Part shown: positions 58,146 through 64,000 of the stretch, piece after piece | Numbering within the stretch: position 1 is the stretch's first letter | Layout: each line of letters starts with the position of its first letter | Assembly (NCBI GenBank): GCA_015689735.1 | Contig: WVSP01000003.1 | Span: forward strand, 248,001-312,000 | From: Rhodobacterales bacterium LSUCC0031 | GTDB lineage: Bacteria > Pseudomonadota > Alphaproteobacteria > Rhodobacterales > Rhodobacteraceae | DNA: 64,000 bases | Direction of reading: 5' to 3' | Program-made: the position numbers and the translations under genes | The notes under the pieces: generated by a model | Databases searched by the model: none | What the model was told of the DNA's origin: nothing | The model's input: the letters and a program-made list of their open reading frames with translations, nothing else

Positions 58146-58904
58146 CTACCCCATCAGCACCGACAATGCCCCAATCCCCGCGATCACCACGACCACTTCC
58201 ATCCCCGGTTTCACCGGCGCCGCACCCAGCGAGGTGCCGCAGGCGATGACGTCGCCGGGGTTGAGGGTCATGTCGTGGGAGAGCAAGCTCACGATCTCGG
58301 GCGGCGACAGGATCATGTCATTGGCCGGGTAAGATTGCCGCTCCCGCTCATTGACCAAAACCCGAACGGTCAGATCGCGCCAATCGAGCCCCGTGGCGAT
58401 CACTGGGCCGATGACGCCGAAGCCGTCAAAGCCCTTGGACCGTGTCCATTGCGGGAAGGACGGATCGGCGAACAGCACCCCCAGCGCGGTAAAATCATTG
58501 ACGCAGGTATAGCCCAAGATCGTGTCAAGCGCCGCCTCGGGCGTCACCTCCTTGCAGGTCTTGCCGATGACGATGCCCAATTCGCCCTCGAACACCACGC
58601 GGCCAGCGGATGCCGGGATCGTGACCGTGGCCCCCGGCCCCGACAGCGCGCTATCGGGTTTGAGAAAATAGAGCGGATGGGCGGGATGCTCATTCCCGTT
58701 CTTCTCGGCGGCGGCTTTGAAATTGTTCCACAGCCCGATAAACTTGCCCGGCACGACAGGTGGCAGCAGCGTCAGATCGGCAAGAGGGATGGGCGCGCCG
58801 ATGACCTTGTCGGCACCAAGGGCCGCGCGCGGCTCGAGCGTGTCCTTGATGATGACGCCGGTGATCGTATCACCCGCTGGCGTGATGCCTCTGGCCCATT
58901 TCAT
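58146..58904 (-). CDS. Fumarylacetoacetate hydrolase-family protein
   Basis: 252 aa, ATG 58904 preceded by GGGAAGAG. The catalytic metal-binding FEGELGIVIGKTCKEV and GYTCVNDFTA are FAH-family motifs with their Glu/Asp ligands. It probably hydrolyses or decarboxylates a 1,3-diketo acid; substrate unknown. It lies on the rib operon strand 67 bases downstream of ribD and convergent with mqsA. Confidence 0.88.
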   Translation of the reverse strand: MKWARGITPAGDTITGVIIKDTLEPRAALGADKVIGAPIPLADLTLLPPVVPGKFIGLWNNFKAAAEKNGNEHPAHPLYFLKPDSALSGPGATVTIPASAGRVVFEGELGIVIGKTCKEVTPEAALDTILGYTCVNDFTALGVLFADPSFPQWTRSKGFDGFGVIGPVIATGLDWRDLTVRVLVNERERQSYPANDMILSPPEIVSLLSHDMTLNPGDVIACGTSLGAAPVKPGMEVVVVIAGIGALSVLMG

Positions 58905-58971
58905 GATCTCTTCCCCTCTTTGTCCCTTTTGCATTCCCTGTCGCGCCCTTCGGCCAAGGCCGCAAGCCCGA

Positions 58972-60072
58972 TCAACCGCGCGACCACAAGCTCAACGCAT
59001 CGCCGCCCAGCACACGGGTCTCGGCCAAGGCAAAGCGCGGTGCCTCGGCCAGCGCGGCGATGCCCATGGCACCCACGGCAGGCGTGCCTTCGGCACCGAG
59101 CACCATCCCCGCAGTAATCACAGCCAGATCATCGACCAGATCGGCCGCCAATAGACCGGCTGCCAACATCCCGCCGCCCTCGCAAAAGACGCGCGTCAAA
59201 CCCGCATCGCCCAAAGCACGCATCACCGCGGCCAGATCAAGCTGCCCGCCCGGCCCGGTCGCGACCGGGATCACCCGCGCACCTGCGTCTTGCCAAACCT
59301 TGCACGCGGCAAGGGGCGCATCGGGGCCATGGCACAGCCAGACCGGCACCCGATCCGCAGTTTGCATCAATGCGCTGCCCCGCGGCAGGTCGAGACGGCG
59401 CGACAACACGATGCGCACCGGCTGATGGGCAATGCCAAGCCCGCGCACCGTCAGGCTGGGATCATCGGCGCGCGCCGTGCCTGCGCCCACCAGCACCGCG
59501 TCATGGCAGGCGCGCATCCCATGCACCCAAGCACGCGCGGACGGCCCCGTGATCCACTGGCTTTCACCCGACGCGGTCGCGATCCGCCCATCGGCCGATG
59601 TGGCGAGCTTCAAGGTCAACATCGGCCGCCCTTGGGTTACCCGCGACAGAAACCCGCGATGGGTGCGACGTGCCTCGGGCGCACAGACGCCTTCGGTCAC
59701 CGCGATGCCAGCGGCGCGCAAGGCGGCCAGACCACTGCCCGCGACCCGCGGATCGGGATCGCCCAGACCCACGACCACGCGCGCCACTCCGGCGGCAATC
59801 AGCGCATCCGCACAGGGCGGCGTCTTGCCGTGATGGGAACAGGGCTCGAGGCTGACATAGGCGGTGGCCCCGCGCGCCTGCTCGCCCGCTTGGGCCAAGG
59901 CCATGGTTTCAGCATGGGGGCGACCGCCGTCCTGGGTCCAGCCGCGCCCCAGGACGCGACCGTCACGCACGATCACACAGCCGACCGCAGGGTTGGGCCA
60001 GACCCGCCCCAGCCCCCTTGCGCCCAAGGCAAGCGCCAGCCGCATCCAGCGGGCGTCTTGCCCCTCACCCAT
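58972..60072 (-). CDS. ribD: RibD: riboflavin deaminase/reductase
   Basis: 366 aa. N-terminal cytidine-deaminase-like domain with H53-A-E55, and PC...PC at C78 and C87 (zinc); C-terminal reductase domain with TSADGRIATASGESQWITG and CEGGGMLAAGLLAA. It deaminates and reduces the GTP-derived pyrimidine. It starts 3 bases after nrdR. Its usual partner ribE lies 6.5 kb away, past the FAH gene, the MqsRA module and the capsule genes. Confidence 0.94.
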   Translation of the reverse strand: MGEGQDARWMRLALALGARGLGRVWPNPAVGCVIVRDGRVLGRGWTQDGGRPHAETMALAQAGEQARGATAYVSLEPCSHHGKTPPCADALIAAGVARVVVGLGDPDPRVAGSGLAALRAAGIAVTEGVCAPEARRTHRGFLSRVTQGRPMLTLKLATSADGRIATASGESQWITGPSARAWVHGMRACHDAVLVGAGTARADDPSLTVRGLGIAHQPVRIVLSRRLDLPRGSALMQTADRVPVWLCHGPDAPLAACKVWQDAGARVIPVATGPGGQLDLAAVMRALGDAGLTRVFCEGGGMLAAGLLAADLVDDLAVITAGMVLGAEGTPAVGAMGIAALAEAPRFALAETRVLGGDALSLWSRG

Positions 60073-60075
60073 CGG

Positions 60076-60546
60076 TCAACCGTCGGATTTGGGGGTGGGC
60101 GGTGCCAGCTCGGCCAGGAAATCCTCGAAATCGTCGGTCGCCTGGAAATTCTTATAGACGGAGGCAAAGCGCACATAGGCGACCGTGTCGATCGCGGCCA
60201 AACGCTCCATCACGATCTCACCGATCTGCTTGGAGGAAATATCGGTTTCACCCAAGCTTTCGAGGCGACGCACGATGCCCGACACCATCTGGTCGATGCG
60301 CTCGGGCTCGACGGGGCGTTTCTGCATCGAGATGCGGACCGAGCGCTCAAGCTTGTCACGGTCGAAATCCTCGCGCCGACCAGAGGATTTGACGACCACC
60401 AGATCGCGCAACTGCACGCGTTCATAGGTGGTGAAGCGCCCACCGCAGGCCGGGCAAAAGCGCCGCCGCCGGATCGCGACATGATCCTCGGCGGGACGCG
60501 AATCTTTCACCTGCGTATCGACATTACCGCAAAACGGGCAGCGCAT
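60076..60546 (-). CDS. nrdR: Transcriptional repressor NrdR
   Basis: 156 aa. An N-terminal zinc ribbon (C3, C6, C31, C34) is followed by an ATP-cone ([20 protein letters not shown]). It represses ribonucleotide reductase genes in response to ATP/dATP. The nrdR-ribD pair with a 3-base gap is the common arrangement. A DnaA-box-like TTATCCACA lies 76 bases upstream. Confidence 0.95.
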   Translation of the reverse strand: MRCPFCGNVDTQVKDSRPAEDHVAIRRRRFCPACGGRFTTYERVQLRDLVVVKSSGRREDFDRDKLERSVRISMQKRPVEPERIDQMVSGIVRRLESLGETDISSKQIGEIVMERLAAIDTVAYVRFASVYKNFQATDDFEDFLAELAPPTPKSDG

Positions 60547-60621
60547 CGGCGTCCCCCTTTTCATCCCGCGGGTGGCACAGATGGCCGACCCAAACCGCAT
60601 CCTTGGGGTCTGATGCCCCTG

Positions 60622-60630
60622 TTATCCACA
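60622..60630. promoter_or_regulatory. DnaA-box sequence upstream of nrdR
   Basis: TTATCCACA is a perfect match to the DnaA consensus, in the 156-base region between nrdR and the DUF2161 gene. A CACTATAG sequence nearby partly resembles half of an NrdR box. A single 9-mer can occur by chance. Confidence 0.35.
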
Positions 60631-60702
60631 GCCACTATAGGCCAGCCTACAGGGGTTGGGTAGATGGCATTTCATCACCACAGCATGTGGGGCTTTGATG
60701 CC

Positions 60703-61356
60703 TCAGTTGGCCGGATCAGGAAGGGCGGCGCGGCCTGCATCGGTCAGATCATAGACCCCCACACCAAGGGCAATGAACCAGCCATAGTGATTGTCGCGCA
60801 TGATGCGGGTGGCGTGTTCTACCCCGGTTGCGGCCTTGACCATGGCGCCGCGCGTCGGCCCTGCCACGGCCAGATGACCCGCACAGGCCAACGCATCTTG
60901 GCGATAGGCGGTCATGCGCGCGCCTTGCATGCCGCCCATGTTCGGGTCGCCCTTGCGCCGCGCGAATTCAGCAAGCAGGGCTTGGCGCTTGGGCGCGGAT
61001 TTGCGTGGGGAATAAACGCCGGGGTCGCAATGCACCACCACAAGGCCGGTCGATAGTCGCACGCTCATCACCCCCAAACCCAGGCGGCGGGCAAGGGTGA
61101 TATTCTCGGCCAAGGATTTCTGAAAGCGCCGCCCCTTGCCCATCGGCACCGCCAGATAGACATTGTCGCTGATGGCTTGACGCGCAATGGCTTGGTGAAA
61201 CAGGGCAAGCGAAAAGCCGACCTTCAATTCAACGAGCACCGGTGCCTCGTCGCCGCGCAGGGCCATGACATCGGCCGGCCCGATCTCGGCCTTGACGGTG
61301 TAGCCTGCGGCCTCGAGAAAGGTTTTGATCGGCGGATAAAGCGCGGTTTCCTGCAT
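60703..61356 (-). CDS. DUF2161-family putative nuclease-like protein
   Basis: 217 aa, starting MQETALYPPIKTFLEAAGYTVK. PD-(D/E)XK-like core: EIGPADVMALRGDE...VLVELKVGFSLALFHQAI gives D and E-x-K; ADVMA is the typical DUF2161 signature. The C-terminal part is helical (MTAYRQDALACAGHLAVAG). Function unknown, possibly DNA-related. GTG about 30 bases upstream is an alternative start. Confidence 0.85.
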   Translation of the reverse strand: MQETALYPPIKTFLEAAGYTVKAEIGPADVMALRGDEAPVLVELKVGFSLALFHQAIARQAISDNVYLAVPMGKGRRFQKSLAENITLARRLGLGVMSVRLSTGLVVVHCDPGVYSPRKSAPKRQALLAEFARRKGDPNMGGMQGARMTAYRQDALACAGHLAVAGPTRGAMVKAATGVEHATRIMRDNHYGWFIALGVGVYDLTDAGRAALPDPAN

Positions 61357-61435
61357 GATGGCCCAATTCTTGCGCGATTTCACCCATCTTGCCTGCCCTT
61401 GCATGCCACAACAAGCAAAGTGGCCGATTCCTTGC

Positions 61436-61464
61436 TTGACACCGCACGGCACGCCCCGTATCCC
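61436..61464 (+). promoter_or_regulatory. Predicted rpmB promoter
   Basis: Perfect TTGACA (61436-61441), a 17-base spacer and TATCCC (61459-61464) lie upstream of rpmB, giving a leader of about 65 bases. Confidence 0.7.
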
Positions 61465-61533
61465 CCGCCAAGATTTCCGGGCGAGGCCACGGCCTACGCC
61501 CTTTGACGTATCCGAGATTCGAGGAAAACAGCC

Positions 61534-61824
61534 ATGTCGCGTGTCTGCGAACTGACCGGCAAAGGCCCGATGGTTGGCAACAATGTCAGCCATGCCAACA
61601 ACAAGACCAAGCGCCGCTTCTTGCCCAACTTGACCGAGGTGACCTTGGCGTCGGACATTCTGGATCGTAGCTTTAAGCTGCGCATTTCGAATGCCGCCCT
61701 GCGCACGGTGGATCACCGTGGTGGCCTTGATGCCTTCATGGCCAAGGCCAAGGATGTTGAGCTGTCCGACAAGGCGCTGAAAATCAAGAAAGAGATCGAA
61801 AAAGCACAGGCCGCACAGGTCTGA
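61534..61824 (+). CDS. rpmB: 50S ribosomal protein L28
   Basis: 96 aa, the longer alphaproteobacterial L28. N-terminal [29 protein letters not shown] is the standard signature, and [21 protein letters not shown] follows. Own promoter and intrinsic terminator. Confidence 0.96.
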   Translation: MSRVCELTGKGPMVGNNVSHANNKTKRRFLPNLTEVTLASDILDRSFKLRISNAALRTVDHRGGLDAFMAKAKDVELSDKALKIKKEIEKAQAAQV

Positions 61825-61848
61825 GCTATTCGCGATTTGACAAGATAG

Positions 61849-61885
61849 CGCCCCGCAGCTTGGCTGACGGGGCGTTTGTCATTTT
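61849..61885 (+). terminator. Intrinsic terminator of rpmB
   Basis: CGCCCCGCAGC-TTG-GCTG-A-CGGGGCG forms a 11-bp stem with one bulged A (61849-61874), followed by TTTGTCATTTT. Confidence 0.85.
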
Positions 61886-61926
61886 GTCGCCTTCCGATTG
61901 GCGAGGCACTTGGGCATAGCGACGCT

Positions 61927-62295
61927 ATGAACAAGCTGCGCACCTTGCTGTTGTCTCTTGCCGTTTTGGCGATGATCGCCACAGGGGTCGGCGCAAGCAT
62001 GGCGCGCGGCGCGATGGCCGCCGATGGGCAGCTTTGCGCGGTCACGGCCCCTGCCCCGATCGTCTTGGCCCATGATGGCTTGCCGCTCTTTGATGCAGCA
62101 GGCGCGCCCGTCACCCTCGATTGGGGCGTATGCCTCGATTGCCTCAGCGTCGCGACGGCCCTGCTTGCCAATGCCACTGGCCCCCTGCGGCCCATGGAGG
62201 TGGCACCGCTTGATTTCTTGGCCGGTCCCGCCCTTTGGTCGCCCATGCGCGCAGCGCCCGGCGGTCAGGCAAGGGCGCCCCCTTTGGCAGGCTGA
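61927..62295 (+). CDS. Secreted hypothetical upstream of the copper chaperone (DUF2946-like)
   Basis: 122 aa, starting MNKLRTLLLSLAVLAMIATGVG with a likely signal peptide or anchor. The mature part has GVCLDCLSV, a CxxC-like motif, and a Pro/Ala-rich end. DUF2946-type small proteins commonly accompany copper genes, but similarity here is weak. Directly upstream of the PCuAC gene on the same strand. Confidence 0.6.
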   Translation: MNKLRTLLLSLAVLAMIATGVGASMARGAMAADGQLCAVTAPAPIVLAHDGLPLFDAAGAPVTLDWGVCLDCLSVATALLANATGPLRPMEVAPLDFLAGPALWSPMRAAPGGQARAPPLAG

Positions 62296-62344
62296 TCCCC
62301 CTGACCTGACACAAGACCAATTCCTTTCGGACGGAGACAAATCC

Positions 62345-62848
62345 ATGTCCATCAAAACGACCCTTTTCGCGGGGCTTCTGGCCCTGTTGCCCGGCTTTGC
62401 CAGCGCCCATATCGTGATCGAAGATGCCTATGCCCGCGTCAGCAGTGCCATGGCCCAATCCGGCGCCGTCTTCATGACGATCTATAACCACAATGACTTC
62501 GCCGAAGTGCTGACCGGCGCCAGTTCCGATGTTGCCGTGCGCGTCGAGTTGCACACCCATCTCCAAGATAGCGCCGGCGTGATGCGCATGGTCGAAATCG
62601 AAGGCGGTATTCCCATGGCCGCCGATGAAACCGTGTTGCTGCAACGCGGTGGGCTGCATGTGATGCTGTTGGGCCTCACGCGGACGCTCGCACATGGTGA
62701 CAGCTTTTCGCTGACGCTGGAATTCCAGAATTCCGATCCGATCACCATCGAGGTGCCGGTCGATTTGGAACGCGGCGCAGACCATGGCGCGGCAGGCGGG
62801 CAGATGGATCATGGCAACCACGGCGCGGGCCATCATCACGGCGGCTAA
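62345..62848 (+). CDS. PCuAC-family periplasmic copper chaperone
   Basis: 167 aa, signal peptide 1-21 (MSIKTTLFAGLLALLPGFASA). Cu(I)-binding pattern H-x-M: VELHTHLQDSAGVMRM and GGLHVMLLGL. A C-terminal His-rich tail (MDHGNHGAGHHHGG) may bind additional copper. It delivers copper to cytochrome oxidase centres. A GC-rich hairpin follows at 62863. Confidence 0.9.
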   Translation: MSIKTTLFAGLLALLPGFASAHIVIEDAYARVSSAMAQSGAVFMTIYNHNDFAEVLTGASSDVAVRVELHTHLQDSAGVMRMVEIEGGIPMAADETVLLQRGGLHVMLLGLTRTLAHGDSFSLTLEFQNSDPITIEVPVDLERGADHGAAGGQMDHGNHGAGHHHGG

Positions 62849-62862
62849 TCCGCAAAACAGCC

Positions 62863-62891
62863 GCGACCCGGGCATGTCCCGCCCGGGTCGC
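62863..62891 (+). terminator. GC-rich hairpin after the copper genes
   Basis: GCGACCCGGGC-N7-GCCCGGGTCGC is a perfect 11-bp stem (62863-62873, 62881-62891) with no T run. It is probably a terminator or 3' stabiliser. Confidence 0.45.
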
Positions 62892-63050
62892 AGCAAGGAT
62901 GGAGCGGCCCGTGATGCGCCGATTTTGGGCCGGGCCGCGCCATGGGCGATCCTTTGATCCGGCGCGCATGCTGCATTCGCGCACAGCCCCTTTCCCCATC
63001 GGCTGGGTTAAGCTATCTCCCCCTGCAACCAGTCCCTTAGCAGGCCGTCC

Positions 63051-64000
63051 ATGACCGAGCTTTCGCGCATCCGTAATTTCTCCATCGTCGCCCATATCGA
63101 CCACGGCAAATCCACGCTGGCTGACCGGCTGATCCAGATGACCGGCACCGTGGCCGAGCGCGACATGCAAGAGCAGTTGCTCGACAGCATGGATATCGAG
63201 CGCGAGCGCGGCATCACCATCAAGGCCAACACAGTGCGCATCGAATACCCCGCGCGCGATGGGCATACCTATATCCTGAACCTGATCGACACCCCCGGCC
63301 ATGTCGATTTCGCCTACGAGGTCAGCCGCTCGATGCAGGCGGTCGAAGGCTCGCTTCTGGTCGTCGATGCCTCTCAAGGGGTCGAGGCGCAGACGCTCGC
63401 CAATGTCTATCAAGCCATCGATGCCGACCATGAAATCGTCCCGGTCCTCAACAAGATCGACCTGCCTGCGGCCGAACCCGACCGGGTCAAGGAACAGATC
63501 GAGGATGTGATCGGCATCGACGCCTCTGACGCCGTGCCGATCTCGGCCAAGACGGGCCTTGGCATCCCCGAGGTGCTCGAGGCGATCGTCACCCGCCTTC
63601 CCGCCCCCAAGGGCGACCGCGACGCGCCCCTCAAGGCGATGCTGGTCGATAGCTATTACGACCCCTATCTCGGCGTGGTTGTCCTGATCCGTGTCATCGA
63701 CGGCGTGGTGAAAAAGGGCGACCGCATTCGCATGATGAAAACCGGCGGCGCCTACCAGATCGACCGCTTGGGCGTCTTCAAACCAACCATGCAGGATATC
63801 GCGGAACTCGGCCCTGGCGAAATCGGCTATTTCACCGCCCAGATCAAACTGGTGCGCGACACCCGCGTGGGCGATACCGTCACCCATGAGAAAAGGCCCT
63901 GCACCACGGCCTTGCCGGGCTTCAAGCCATCGATCCCCGTGGTGTTCTGCGGCCTATTCCCCGTCGATGCCAATGATTTCGAGGATCTGCGCGACGCGAT
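63051..64000 (+). CDS. lepA: Elongation factor 4 (LepA), 5' part, runs off the window
   Basis: 316 codons are present and the frame is open to the window end. G1 [10 protein letters not shown], the ERERGITIK switch, G3 DTPGHVD, G4 NKIDLP and G5 SAKTGLG are all visible, followed by the second domain. LepA back-translocates ribosomes. Start at [12 protein letters not shown]. Confidence 0.95.
   Translation, partial: MTELSRIRNFSIVAHIDHGKSTLADRLIQMTGTVAERDMQEQLLDSMDIERERGITIKANTVRIEYPARDGHTYILNLIDTPGHVDFAYEVSRSMQAVEGSLLVVDASQGVEAQTLANVYQAIDADHEIVPVLNKIDLPAAEPDRVKEQIEDVIGIDASDAVPISAKTGLGIPEVLEAIVTRLPAPKGDRDAPLKAMLVDSYYDPYLGVVVLIRVIDGVVKKGDRIRMMKTGGAYQIDRLGVFKPTMQDIAELGPGEIGYFTAQIKLVRDTRVGDTVTHEKRPCTTALPGFKPSIPVVFCGLFPVDANDFEDLRDA

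Overview
The window is a G+C-rich bacterial chromosome segment from an alphaproteobacterium, most likely of order Rhodobacterales (Rhodobacteraceae/Paracoccaceae type). The reasons are the lineage-typical genes (HdaA-like DnaA homolog, short ProRS, MmcB, DUF6476, DUF2161, DUF4174), a tRNA-His without an encoded G-1, a LexA box of GAAC-N7-GAAC form, a PccR/ScfR regulator beside propionyl-CoA carboxylase, and the bacteriochlorophyll genes bchE and bchJ. BchE/BchJ suggest a phototrophic (purple non-sulfur or aerobic anoxygenic) member.

Layout. 1-7.2 kb: NlpD-like lipoprotein, LysE exporter, EamA transporter, a HAD-fold protein without its catalytic Asp, a YdcH-like protein, a CoxG-like protein, pccR and a Bcr/CflA exporter. 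7.2-17.1 kb: propionyl-CoA assimilation (pccB, pccA, methylmalonyl-CoA mutase) interleaved with RidA, small lipoproteins and hypotheticals; TTTGCAAA operators lie upstream of both pccR and pccB. 17.2-24.3 kb: PerM-like permease, hdaA, ppk (Pho-box-like site upstream), ppx, proS. 24.3-26.1 kb: small accessory patch with an orphan BrnA-like protein and an AT-rich DUF3800 gene. 26.1-35.1 kb: carB carrying an in-frame palindromic repeat insertion, cyclopropane synthase, bchE-bchJ behind an FNR-type box, and an SLC13 permease. 35.2-45.6 kb: housekeeping genes (YmdB-like phosphoesterase, 5-formyl-THF cyclo-ligase, GNAT, DjlA-like protein, M3 peptidase, CDGSH protein, rpoH, rluD) and tRNA-His. 45.7-49 kb: mmcB with a LexA box, a 6S-RNA-like gene, a Na+/Ca2+ exchanger and a membrane methyltransferase. 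49-60.6 kb: the riboflavin/nusB operon, split between ribD and ribE by a capsule export module (kpsS, OPX, kpsC), an MqsR/MqsA module and an FAH-family gene. 60.7-64 kb: DUF2161 nuclease-like protein, rpmB, a copper chaperone pair and the 5' part of lepA.

How it fits together: propionyl-CoA is carboxylated by PccAB and rearranged by the mutase towards succinyl-CoA, under probable PccR control. Ppk/Ppx form a polyphosphate cycle. BchE/BchJ serve low-oxygen bacteriochlorophyll synthesis. RibB/E/D/H with NusB and NrdR form the usual alphaproteobacterial riboflavin/growth operon, here interrupted. No insertion sequences, prophage or CRISPR array were seen. Dispersed palindromic repeats sit at several gene ends, and one sits inside carB. 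Coordinates and start choices come from reading the sequence; no database search was possible.
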